From Clostridia bacterium (GTDB lineage Bacteria > Bacillota > Clostridia > Oscillospirales > CAG-272), in contig JAFSMU010000026.1 in NCBI GenBank assembly GCA_017447775.1, forward strand, positions 36,377 to 100,376: a DNA stretch of 64,000 nucleotides, written 5' to 3'. Positions 35,393 through 43,599 of the stretch are shown one piece after another. The first letter of the stretch is position 1; each line of letters starts with the position of its first letter. A program made the translations under genes and the position numbers. The notes beneath the pieces were generated by a model. It ran no database searches, had not been told where the DNA came from, and worked only from the letters and a program-made list of their open reading frames with translations.

Positions 35393-36010
35393 TCAGTTGC
35401 AAATCTGCATCGCCTTATCGATGTTGCCCGCGACTATAAGCTCAACGGCGGCAAAAACGTCGTCGTATCTGTCGGCTATCGCCTTGATTTCGCCGTCGGA
35501 CAGCTTTGACAAGACGAAGTCCGCAAGGTCGTACCCTTCGGGCTTTTTTCCCACGCCTATCTTAACGCGCGGATATCCTTCGCTGCCGAGCCATTCGGCG
35601 ATATTTTTCAGTCCGTTATGCCCGCCGGCACTTCCCTCGCGCCGCACGCGGAGCTTGCCGGGATCAAAGGATATATCGTCGCACAAAACGATGACGTTGG
35701 CGCTCGGTATCCTGTAGTAGTCGGCAGCCTCGATCACAGCCGTCCCCGACGCGTTCATAAACGTCTGCGGCTTCATAAGAAGCACCCGCGCGCCTGAGAT
35801 CTCTGCCTCCGCCGTGAGAGAATCAAATTTTGAACGGTTGATTTTTACCCCGAGCTTTTCGCCGATATGGTCAAGCGCCATAAACCCGGCGTTATGCCTT
35901 GTCATCTCATATTTTTTGCCGGGGTTTCCGAGTCCGACGACAAGATATGTCGGCGCGCCGCGCACGGTTTTCTCGGCGTCGAGTTTTTTGAATATATCGA
36001 ATATTGACAT
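35393..36010 (-). CDS. pth: Peptidyl-tRNA hydrolase
   Basis: This enzyme releases tRNA from prematurely dropped peptidyl-tRNA. The protein has 205 residues with motifs VVGLGNPGKKYEMTRHNAGFMALD (catalytic His of the RHN), KPQTFMNASG and VLCDDISFDPGKLRVRREGSAGGHNGLK. The pth-mfd order is common in Firmicutes. Confidence 0.96.
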   Translation of the reverse strand: MSIFDIFKKLDAEKTVRGAPTYLVVGLGNPGKKYEMTRHNAGFMALDHIGEKLGVKINRSKFDSLTAEAEISGARVLLMKPQTFMNASGTAVIEAADYYRIPSANVIVLCDDISFDPGKLRVRREGSAGGHNGLKNIAEWLGSEGYPRVKIGVGKKPEGYDLADFVLSKLSDGEIKAIADRYDDVFAAVELIVAGNIDKAMQICN

Positions 36011-36050
36011 TTTTAATATCTCCTTATTTGGCGGATATTTTTCGGTTTTT

Positions 36051-37157
36051 TCAAATTATTTTTCCGTTCTTGATTATTTTCGTAAGCTCTTTGTGCCAGA
36101 GCTTTTCGCGCCACATCCCATGAAATTGCGGACCGCAGAAATTGCTCGTCGCCATTCCCGCCCAGCACCCCGTTTCAAGCGCCGTCAAAACGCCGAATCG
36201 GTTCAGTTCAAGCACCCAGTCCCAGTCGAGAAGCGGCGCGTCTTTGTAATCGGTGACTGCCCAGCACTCCGTCGTCACGAGCGGTTTTTCCATATTCTTC
36301 GCCCAGCGCGCCACGCGGTGAATGGCATCCACCAGCGCCGTTTGATAATATTCCCTGTCGGTCTCAAACAATTCCTTGCCGTAAAGAGCCATATTTGTAT
36401 AGCCCTTGTCGTCAAAGCGCTCGTAGGCGTACCCTACTTTGCGGTAGAAATCCGACTGCGTCGTCATCCATAGATGCGCCTCGATAAAATCGAGGAATCC
36501 GACGTCGAGGTTTTCGTTTTCATACCTGTCGGTAAACGAGAACGTCACGGGCATACCGGGGTAAAATTCCTTGAAGCGCTCCGTCGCTTCCCTCATCCAG
36601 CAAAACGACGTTTCGCTGCCGAGTACAACGGGCTTATCGCTCCGCAAAAACGGAGCCCACGCCGGCTGCGGAAATTCGTTGCACATATCGACGTAAAGGA
36701 TGTTGTCGTATTCGCCCCATTCTTTGATCACATCGAGCGTTTTCACCCACATATCCGCAAGGTCGCGCGGCGTTTTTATATCCATTTCGCTGTGGTCCTC
36801 GTCCTGACGGAACCACGTGGAAAACCCCACCTTCACGCCGTGGCGGCGGCAGGCGCGAAGAAACGCGGGAAAGTCGTGTTCAAGGCAAATTCTGTTCACC
36901 GACGGCGAGCCCCAGTCCTGCGTGTTCCAAACGGGATAGACCGTCCGAGTTTTCGAGACGTCTTTTGAAACGAAATGCGGAAAAGCGTCGATGCGCACGG
37001 CGTCATATCCCCTGTCGACAAGCTGTGAAAGCGCCGTGTCCCAGTCTTCGTATCCTGCGCCGGGCCAGCGGCGTTCTATCCACGAAAAGTCCCACATCGC
37101 AATGGTAAACGGTTTATCCGTTTTGAACAGTTTTTTTGCCGTTTCTTTCAAAATCAT
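36051..37157 (-). CDS. Cellulase-like glycoside hydrolase (clan GH-A fold)
   Basis: The protein has 368 residues without a signal peptide, so it is predicted to be cytoplasmic. The (beta/alpha)8 pattern is suggested by 'GYDAVRIDAFPH', 'GVKVGFSTWFRQ', 'ILYVDMCNEFPQP' (probable acid/base Glu after Asn) and 'KPLVTTECWAV' (probable nucleophile Glu). The number and spacing match clan GH-A retaining enzymes. Substrate unknown. It has its own promoter (37196-37224). Confidence 0.78.
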   Translation of the reverse strand: MILKETAKKLFKTDKPFTIAMWDFSWIERRWPGAGYEDWDTALSQLVDRGYDAVRIDAFPHFVSKDVSKTRTVYPVWNTQDWGSPSVNRICLEHDFPAFLRACRRHGVKVGFSTWFRQDEDHSEMDIKTPRDLADMWVKTLDVIKEWGEYDNILYVDMCNEFPQPAWAPFLRSDKPVVLGSETSFCWMREATERFKEFYPGMPVTFSFTDRYENENLDVGFLDFIEAHLWMTTQSDFYRKVGYAYERFDDKGYTNMALYGKELFETDREYYQTALVDAIHRVARWAKNMEKPLVTTECWAVTDYKDAPLLDWDWVLELNRFGVLTALETGCWAGMATSNFCGPQFHGMWREKLWHKELTKIIKNGKII

Positions 37158-37195
37158 TTGGGTTTCTCCGCTTTATTTTGCCGATTGTTTATTTG

Positions 37196-37224
37196 ATTTT
37201 ATCACAAAAGGCGCTCTTTTTCAA
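37196..37224 (-). promoter_or_regulatory. Promoter of the cellulase-like gene
   Basis: Minus strand TTGAAA (37219-37224), 17 bp, TAAAAT (37196-37201). Confidence 0.7.
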
Positions 37225-37283
37225 GCATATTTTTCCGCGCCGTAAAAATTCAATGAATTTTTTTCATTTTTTTCAAAAAAATA

Positions 37284-37312
37284 TTGATATTAGTTTTTTT
37301 CTGTGATATAAT
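37284..37312 (+). promoter_or_regulatory. Promoter of ppdK
   Basis: TTGATA (37284-37289), 17 bp, TATAAT (37307-37312). Confidence 0.75.
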
Positions 37313-37373
37313 AATCAATTGGTAAAGTTAGGTAAACTTTAATTAAAAATAAAAAATGGAGGATTTACCCAAA

Positions 37374-40004
37374 ATGGCGACAAAAAAGTATTGTTACCTG
37401 TTCACTGAGGGCAACGCTAATATGCGTGAACTCCTCGGCGGCAAAGGCGCAAACCTTGCCGAAATGACCAACATCGGTCTCCCCGTTCCTCAGGGCTTCA
37501 CTATCTCCACAGAAGCCTGCACGGCTTACTACGATGACGGAAAGAAGATCAACCCGTCAATCGAAGCCGAGATCATGGAATACGTAGAAAAAATGGAAAA
37601 GATCACCGGCAAGAAGTTCGGTGATAAGGAAAACCCGCTCCTCGTATCGGTTCGCTCGGGCGCTCGTGCGTCCATGCCCGGTATGATGGACACAATTCTT
37701 AACCTCGGTCTTAACGAGGACGTTGTTGACGTTCTTGCAAAGAAGTCCAACAACCCGCGTTGGGCTTGGGACTGCTACCGCAGATTTATCCAGATGTTCT
37801 CCGACGTCGTTATGGAAGTCGGCAAGAAATACTTTGAAAAGCTCATCGACGAGATGAAAGAGAAAAAAGGCGTAAAGCAGGACGTTGAGCTTGACGCTGA
37901 CGATCTCAAGACGCTCGCATATCAGTTCAAGGCTGAATACAAGTCCAAGATAGGCACAGACTTCCCGTCCGACCCGAAGGTTCAACTCTTCGAGGCTATC
38001 AAGGCCGTATTCCGCAGCTGGGACAACCCGCGTGCAAACGTATACCGCCGCGACAACGATATCCCGTATTCTTGGGGTACAGCCGTTAACGTTCAGATGA
38101 TGGCATTCGGCAACATGGGCGACGATTGCGGCACAGGCGTTGCATTCACTCGTGACCCCGCGACAGGCGAAAAAGGTCTGTTCGGCGAATTCCTTACAAA
38201 CGCACAGGGCGAGGACGTCGTTGCAGGCGTTCGCACACCTATGCACATTACAGAGATGGAACAGAAGTTCCCCGGCGCGTTTGAGCAGTTCAAGAACGTT
38301 TGCGCGACGCTTGAAAGCCACTACCGCGATATGCAGGATATGGAATTCACAGTTGAGCACGGCAAACTCTATATGCTCCAGACACGTAACGGCAAGAGAA
38401 CGGCTCAGGCTGCTCTCAAGATCGCGTGCGACCTCGTTGACGAGGGTATGAGAACGCCCGAAGAGGCAGTTCTTATGATCGACCCGCGCAACCTTGACAC
38501 GCTTCTCCACCCGCAGTTCGACGCCAAGGCTATCAAGTCGGCAACACCGATGGGCAAAGGCCTCGGCGCATCTCCCGGTGCTGCTTGCGGACAGATCGTA
38601 TTCTCCGCCGAGGACGCTAAGGCTTGGCAGAAGGCAGGCAAGAAGGTCGTTCTTGTAAGACTTGAAACATCTCCCGAGGATATCGAGGGTATGAAAGCGG
38701 CTCAGGGCATACTCACCGTGCGCGGCGGTATGACGAGCCATGCGGCAGTTGTTGCGCGCGGCATGGGCAAGTGCTGCGTATCCGGCTGCGGCGATATCAA
38801 GATGGACGAAGAAAACAAGAAGTTTGAACTCGCAGGCAAAGTTTACCACGAGGGCGACAGCATCTCAATCGACGGTTCCACAGGTAAGATCTACGACGGT
38901 ATCATCCCGACGGTTGACGCTTCCATCACAGGCGAGTTCGCTCGCATCATGGGTTGGGCTGACCAGTTCAGAAAACTCAAAGTCCGCACAAATGCCGACA
39001 CGCCGCGCGACGCAAAGAAAGCCCGCGAGCTTGGCGCAGAGGGTATCGGTCTTTGCCGCACAGAGCATATGTTCTTTGAAAAAGACAGAATCGCCGCTTT
39101 CCGCGAGATGATCTGCGCTGATACAGTTGAAGAACGCGAAGCCGCTCTTGAAAAGATCCTTCCCTACCAGCAGGGCGACTTCGAGGAGCTTTATGAGGCT
39201 CTTGAAGGCTATCCCGTTCTTATCCGCTTCCTCGATCCGCCTCTCCATGAGTTCGTTCCCACGGAAGAAGCTGACATCGAAGCGCTTGCAAAAGCTCAGG
39301 GCAAGAGCGTTCAGGATATCAAGAACATCATCTCTTCCCTCCACGAGTTCAACCCGATGATGGGACACCGCGGTTGCCGTCTTGCAGTTACGTTCCCCGA
39401 GATCGCAAAGATGCAGACAAAGGCTGTCATCCGTGCGGCTATCAAGGTTCAGGCTAAACACCCCGAATGGAACATCGTTCCCGAGATCGAGGTTCCGCTC
39501 GTTGGTGAGCTCAAAGAGTTCAAGTTCGTTAAAGACGTTGTCGTTGCAACGGCTGACGAAGAGATCAAGGCCGCCGGCTCGAACCTCAAATACGAGGTCG
39601 GCACGATGATCGAGATCCCGCGCGCAGCTCTCACGGCTGACGAGATCGCAAAAGAGGCTGAGTTCTTCTGCTTCGGCACAAACGACCTTACGCAGATGAC
39701 GTTCGGCTTCAGCCGCGACGACGCAGGCAAATTCCTCGGCGCTTACTATGACAGAAAGATCTACGAAAACGATCCGTTCGCAAAGCTCGACCAGGTCGGC
39801 GTAGGCAAGCTTATGAAGATGACAGTTGAAGGCGGCCGCAAGACCAGACCTACAATGCACATCGGTATCTGCGGCGAACACGGCGGCGATCCGTCCTCCG
39901 TTGAATTCTGCCACAAGATCGGTCTTGACTATGTATCGTGCTCACCGTTCCGTGTGCCGATAGCAAGACTTGCAGCAGCTCAGGCAGCGCTCAAAGACAG
40001 ATAA
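37374..40004 (+). CDS. ppdK: Pyruvate phosphate dikinase
   Basis: This enzyme interconverts pyruvate, ATP and phosphate with PEP, AMP and pyrophosphate, and is typical of clostridial glycolysis. The protein has 876 residues from MATKKYCYLF (37374), with GGAGG eleven bases upstream. The nucleotide-binding domain begins GGKGANLAEM. The phosphohistidine is in GGMTSHAAVVARGMGKCCVSG. The PEP-binding barrel ends with ICGEHGGDPSSVEFC. Codon use is more biased than its neighbours (GTT, CTT and CTC rich), as expected for high expression. Confidence 0.97.
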   Translation: MATKKYCYLFTEGNANMRELLGGKGANLAEMTNIGLPVPQGFTISTEACTAYYDDGKKINPSIEAEIMEYVEKMEKITGKKFGDKENPLLVSVRSGARASMPGMMDTILNLGLNEDVVDVLAKKSNNPRWAWDCYRRFIQMFSDVVMEVGKKYFEKLIDEMKEKKGVKQDVELDADDLKTLAYQFKAEYKSKIGTDFPSDPKVQLFEAIKAVFRSWDNPRANVYRRDNDIPYSWGTAVNVQMMAFGNMGDDCGTGVAFTRDPATGEKGLFGEFLTNAQGEDVVAGVRTPMHITEMEQKFPGAFEQFKNVCATLESHYRDMQDMEFTVEHGKLYMLQTRNGKRTAQAALKIACDLVDEGMRTPEEAVLMIDPRNLDTLLHPQFDAKAIKSATPMGKGLGASPGAACGQIVFSAEDAKAWQKAGKKVVLVRLETSPEDIEGMKAAQGILTVRGGMTSHAAVVARGMGKCCVSGCGDIKMDEENKKFELAGKVYHEGDSISIDGSTGKIYDGIIPTVDASITGEFARIMGWADQFRKLKVRTNADTPRDAKKARELGAEGIGLCRTEHMFFEKDRIAAFREMICADTVEEREAALEKILPYQQGDFEELYEALEGYPVLIRFLDPPLHEFVPTEEADIEALAKAQGKSVQDIKNIISSLHEFNPMMGHRGCRLAVTFPEIAKMQTKAVIRAAIKVQAKHPEWNIVPEIEVPLVGELKEFKFVKDVVVATADEEIKAAGSNLKYEVGTMIEIPRAALTADEIAKEAEFFCFGTNDLTQMTFGFSRDDAGKFLGAYYDRKIYENDPFAKLDQVGVGKLMKMTVEGGRKTRPTMHIGICGEHGGDPSSVEFCHKIGLDYVSCSPFRVPIARLAAAQAALKDR

Positions 40005-40014
40005 TTTGCAAAAT

Positions 40015-40045
40015 AAAAATTCCCGCGAAAGCGGGAATTTTTTTT
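40015..40045. terminator. Bidirectional terminator after ppdK
   Basis: Stem AAAATTCCCGC with GCGGGAATTTT, GAAA loop, long T run on the plus strand. Confidence 0.88.
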
Positions 40046-40059
40046 GTTTTTAAGCTTAT

Positions 40060-40368
40060 TTACTGATCTTTTCCGTAAAGATCGTTATAAACGCCGACGA
40101 TCAGTTTTTGCATTTGCTCCCTGTCACAAGCGGCGGTGCAAAGAAGCATCGGCTTTGCGTTTTCATAAGGAACGTCAAGCGGCGCGTCCGGCATAAGCGC
40201 TTTTGCCGATTTTGTCGGTTTTACGAGGAAGCGATCGTCATATATGCCGCCGACGATTTTCCCGTTAAGATATATAATGTACTCACCCATCATGGCGCGG
40301 TACGATATGCCGCAGATTCCGGATAAGCTGTCGAGGATAAAATAAAGGTACTTGGCACTTGACGCCAT
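40060..40368 (-). CDS. TfoX/Sxy N-terminal domain protein
   Basis: A 102-residue single domain. The 'ISYRAMMGEYIIYLNGKIVGGIYDDRFLVKPT' segment is characteristic of the TfoX N-terminal fold. The stand-alone form is common in Firmicutes, and a competence role is not established for it. It is the last gene of the GT4-YccF-dut cluster. Confidence 0.82.
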   Translation of the reverse strand: MASSAKYLYFILDSLSGICGISYRAMMGEYIIYLNGKIVGGIYDDRFLVKPTKSAKALMPDAPLDVPYENAKPMLLCTAACDREQMQKLIVGVYNDLYGKDQ

Positions 40369-40374
40369 TTTATC

Positions 40375-40809
40375 TCACTTCCCCGTACTGCCAAAGCCGC
40401 TTTGGCCGCGCTCGGTCGCGCCGAGATCATCGACTTCGCAAAACTCGCATTTGAGAAACGGCGCGATCACAAGCTGGGCTATTCTGTCGCCACAAGACAC
40501 GGTCTGCTCCTCGCTTGATTGATTATAAAGCGGCACCATTATCTCGCCGCGGTAGTCAGCGTCGATAACGCCGACCTTGTTCGCCGGGGCAAGTCCGCGC
40601 TTTGTCGAAAGACCGGAGCGCGCATAGACGAATCCGCCGTACCCCTCGGGTATTTCAATTGAAATTCCCGTATGTATAAGCACTGTTTGGCGCGGTTTTA
40701 TAACGATATCTCCATCTGTCAGCGCATATAGATCGGCGCCGGCGGAAAATTCACTTCCGTAAGTCGGTATTGTCGCGCGCCCGTCGAGTTTTTTAATATT
40801 TACCTTCAT
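40375..40809 (-). CDS. dut: Deoxyuridine triphosphatase
   Basis: This enzyme hydrolyses dUTP to dUMP, the substrate of ThyX. The protein has 144 residues from MKVNIKKLDG (40809), with TGAGG upstream. Trimeric dUTPase motifs are all visible: SAGADLYAL, VYARSGLSTKRGL, GVIDADYRGEI, RIAQLVIAPF and the C-terminal GATERGQSGFGSTG arm. Confidence 0.96.
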   Translation of the reverse strand: MKVNIKKLDGRATIPTYGSEFSAGADLYALTDGDIVIKPRQTVLIHTGISIEIPEGYGGFVYARSGLSTKRGLAPANKVGVIDADYRGEIMVPLYNQSSEEQTVSCGDRIAQLVIAPFLKCEFCEVDDLGATERGQSGFGSTGK

Positions 40810-40816
40810 ATTTACC

Positions 40817-41176
40817 TCATTTAACGGCAAACGCACCGAAAGGAGCGATCGCAAGCCCGGCAAGCTTGAAGCACTGCTTCCCGAATGGAATGCCTATTAT
40901 CGTTATGCAAAAGATCACGCCCGCGAGCAAATAGCCTATCGCAAGCTCGAGTCCGCCGAAAATTATCCATAGTATATTAAGTATGATATGTGAGCTGAAC
41001 TGTCCCGAAACGACTTTTCCAAACGGGAAAAACGAAAGCTTTGCGATTTTGAAACACTGTGTTCCGAACGGTATTCCGACTATCGTTATGCACCAGATGA
41101 CTCCTGTCAGAACCCAGCCAATTCCAAGCGGAATGCCGACTATCAAGAACCAGATGATATTGCCAAGCGTTTTCAT
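40817..41176 (-). CDS. YccF domain membrane protein
   Basis: The protein has 119 residues made of two similar halves, each with hydrophobic helices and the motif 'GVIxCITIxGIPFGxQCFKxAxLxxxPFG'. This internal duplication defines the YccF family. Unknown function. Its ATG overlaps the end of the glycosyltransferase gene by four bases. Confidence 0.88.
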   Translation of the reverse strand: MKTLGNIIWFLIVGIPLGIGWVLTGVIWCITIVGIPFGTQCFKIAKLSFFPFGKVVSGQFSSHIILNILWIIFGGLELAIGYLLAGVIFCITIIGIPFGKQCFKLAGLAIAPFGAFAVK

Positions 41177-42291
41177 TTTTTTCGCCTTCTTTCAAATAGA
41201 TTTATATAAAGCTTTTCATATTTCTCCGTCATTATTTTCGCGGAATACTTTTCATCATACGACTTTTTGGCGTTGGCAGAAAGAAAAGCAAGCTTTTCTC
41301 TGTCGTTATAAAGCGAAAGAATCGCGTCGCAAAGCCGCGCGGAATCTTTTTGAGGAATAACGACGCCGTCATATCCGTCGGTAACAGTGTCGGGATTGCC
41401 GCCGAAATCCGACGCGATGCTCGGAACGCCGAGCGCCATCGCCTCGGTTATGGCAAGCGGCGTCGTTTCTGTTCCGTAAGAGCAGTTGACACCGACGTCC
41501 ATTACAGCATAATACGGCGCCATATCGAGCTTGAATCCGGCAAATATCACCCTGTCGGAAATTTCGAGCGCCGCGGCCTGTTTTTTCAGATTTTCCATCT
41601 CGCTGCCGTCGCCGACGACAAGGAGGTAAATATTATTTACCCCGATCGTTCCAAGCGCGTCAAGCAGGTATTTATGCCCTTTATAAGCCTCAAGCCGTGC
41701 TGAAATCCCGACGACAAACGCGTCGCGCGGAATGCCGAGGCTATCGCGCATATCGTCGCGTTCTGTTTTTGTAAGTTCACGCAGTTTTTCCGAGCCGTTT
41801 TTGATGACTGTTATCTTTTTTTCGTCGCATCCCATGTCTATAAGCAGACGCTTTGCCGCCTCTGCCGTCGCAATATAGTGCGTCGTGATAACGTTTGATA
41901 TAAGCCCGCGGAGCTGTTTTTTCGGAAAGCTTTTGTCGCTTTTTGAAAGCTCAAAAACGCTGTGGCGCGTCATTATACGCACTTTTACGCCGCACTGCCA
42001 TGCGGCGATCCGCCCCGAAAGCGAGGCGTGACAATGGACGATATCCGGCTTCTCAGCGCGGATTATCCTTCTCAGCTCGCGCGTGTACTTGCCCTCAAAC
42101 GACTTGTCGCGCCCGTATTCCGTTTTGATGACGCGCACGCCCGTTTCATCAATAAGCGGTATAAGCGCAGACCCGCCCGGCACGGCGACGGCAATATCAA
42201 ATCGCTCTTTGTCGATATTTTTCAGCACGGCGACAAGCAGTCTTCCCGCGCCGCCGATGTTCGTATCGGTAATTATATGAAGTAACTTCAT
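41173..42291 (-). CDS. Family 4 glycosyltransferase
   Basis: The protein has 372 residues with the GT-B layout. The N-terminal motif 'TDTNIGGAGRLLVAVLKN' forms the acceptor side. The C-terminal 'ITEAMALGVPSIASDFGGNPDTVTDGYDGVVI' contains the conserved Glu pair region that binds the sugar nucleotide. It probably transfers a sugar to an envelope glycan or lipid. Substrate unknown. It is the first gene of a four-gene minus-strand cluster. Confidence 0.88.
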   Translation of the reverse strand: MKLLHIITDTNIGGAGRLLVAVLKNIDKERFDIAVAVPGGSALIPLIDETGVRVIKTEYGRDKSFEGKYTRELRRIIRAEKPDIVHCHASLSGRIAAWQCGVKVRIMTRHSVFELSKSDKSFPKKQLRGLISNVITTHYIATAEAAKRLLIDMGCDEKKITVIKNGSEKLRELTKTERDDMRDSLGIPRDAFVVGISARLEAYKGHKYLLDALGTIGVNNIYLLVVGDGSEMENLKKQAAALEISDRVIFAGFKLDMAPYYAVMDVGVNCSYGTETTPLAITEAMALGVPSIASDFGGNPDTVTDGYDGVVIPQKDSARLCDAILSLYNDREKLAFLSANAKKSYDEKYSAKIMTEKYEKLYINLFERRRKK

Positions 42292-42346
42292 CTGTCCTCA
42301 CAAAATGCTTTTTTGTTTATTATTGCATATATCGCGCCAAAAAGTC

Positions 42347-42390
42347 GGGTAAATAAAATTTACCCTTGAAATCAGGGTAAATTTTTTTTA
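42347..42390 (-). terminator. Terminator region with overlapping GGTAAAT palindromes
   Basis: ATTTACCC (42358-42365) pairs with GGGTAAAT (42375-42382), followed by T runs, and would end the aldose epimerase transcript. The same ATTTACCC can pair instead with GGGTAAAT at 42347-42354, giving two exclusive hairpins. Confidence 0.6.
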
Positions 42391-42393
42391 CTT

Positions 42394-43239
42394 TTACATA
42401 AATTGCGCCGTCGTTTCAAACGAGAACGACGCGCCCGCGTCAAGCGTGATCATTCCCTTTTTGTCTGATATCGGGCGCACTTCGCCCGCGTCGTCGGGTA
42501 TACCGTGCCACGGCTCGATGCAGACAAACGGCGCGCCGGGCTTTGCCCAGAACAAAAGGTACGGGACGTTTCCGAATGTCATTTTGACGTTTGGTGCTCC
42601 CGTGATGTCGGTAAGCGTTACACTGTCGAACTGCGGCGACGGGATTATCAGCGCGTCGTTATCGAAAATATGCTCACTGAGAACGACGCCGTCAAGCTTA
42701 TCCGATATTTTCCTGCTCCCGTTTATCAGTCCGTCGGAGTCTACCGTCAGCGTGTCCGTGTCGTACTCGCCCGGGAATGATATTTTCCAGCCCATTTCAG
42801 CCGAATATGCGGGGTGTGCGCCGATGGAAAAATACATCGTCCCATCGCCCGTGTTGACTACCGTGTAGACGGTTTTCAGCTTGTCATCGCAAAGCGCAAA
42901 CGACACCGCAAGCTCAAAATCAAACGGGTACGAAATTTTCGTCTTTGCGTCGGAGCGAAGCACGAACGCGGCGCGTTCCTGTTCAACTTCAAGAAGGTCG
43001 AACTCGCGGCGGCGCGCAAAGCCGTGCTTTGGCAGGCTGTAACGCTCACCGTTATAAGTATATGAGTCCTTTGAAAGCCGCCCGCAGATCGGGAAAAGAA
43101 TAGGCGCGTGCCCCGACCAAACGGTCGGATCGCCCTGCCACATATATTCCTTGCCGCTATCCTTGCGTACAACGCTTTGAAGCTCCGCGCCGAGCGGATT
43201 TATCGCAGCTTTCAACTTGTCATTTTCAATAATTATCAT
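42394..43239 (-). CDS. Aldose 1-epimerase family protein
   Basis: The protein has 281 residues of the galactose mutarotase fold. 'GAELQSVVRKDSGKEYMWQGD', 'PILFPICGRLSKDSYTYNGERYSLPKHGFAR' and 'IGAHPAYS' are typical; the histidines in KHGFAR and GAHPAY are the expected catalytic pair. It is an isolated gene. Substrate range of this subgroup (YeaD/LacX-like) is poorly defined. Confidence 0.88.
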   Translation of the reverse strand: MIIIENDKLKAAINPLGAELQSVVRKDSGKEYMWQGDPTVWSGHAPILFPICGRLSKDSYTYNGERYSLPKHGFARRREFDLLEVEQERAAFVLRSDAKTKISYPFDFELAVSFALCDDKLKTVYTVVNTGDGTMYFSIGAHPAYSAEMGWKISFPGEYDTDTLTVDSDGLINGSRKISDKLDGVVLSEHIFDNDALIIPSPQFDSVTLTDITGAPNVKMTFGNVPYLLFWAKPGAPFVCIEPWHGIPDDAGEVRPISDKKGMITLDAGASFSFETTAQFM

Positions 43240-43330
43240 AAAAAGCCTCTACTTTCTTACTTTATATAATACTTGAAAATTCGGAAAAAGTCAATACTAA
43301 AGAAAATTTTCGGATTTTTTCGTTTTGATA

Positions 43331-43358
43331 TTGACAAATCAAACAAAAAAGTTATACT
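43331..43358 (+). promoter_or_regulatory. Promoter of the thrS T-box transcript
   Basis: TTGACA (43331-43336), 16 bp, TATACT (43353-43358). Transcription is expected near 43365. Confidence 0.75.
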
Positions 43359-43364
43359 ATAATT

Positions 43365-43570
43365 GTACAAACCGTCGGACACGTTTTCCGTTTTTGGCGT
43401 TTGCAGAGAGAGGCGCATCGGTGTAAGCGCTTTATCGCCGCACGGAAGATACCACCGACCTTTACCCGCGCAGGAAATGGCGCGGCGGTCGCCCGTTAGA
43501 GCATGCAGAGATAAATTATTGAGTGGGACCGTGTTATGCACCTCGATTTTTCGGGGCGCATTTTATTTTT
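43365..43570 (+). promoter_or_regulatory. Threonine T-box leader of thrS
   Basis: Stem I has the AGAGAGAGG element (43405-43413) and a GATACCACC segment holding an ACC threonine specifier (43451-43453 or the next triplet). The T-box sequence GAGTGGGACCGTG is at 43521-43533. A terminator hairpin (43537-43545 with 43552-43560) and T run follow. Uncharged tRNA-Thr is expected to stabilise the antiterminator and allow thrS expression. Confidence 0.88.
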
Positions 43571-43599
43571 TTGAAATAATTTTGAAAGGAAAATACAGT

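Noticed and set aside
43363..43599. N-terminal extension of thrS in frame
   Set aside because: The extension is the T-box leader; ATG 43600 has a proper ribosome site and gives the normal protein length.
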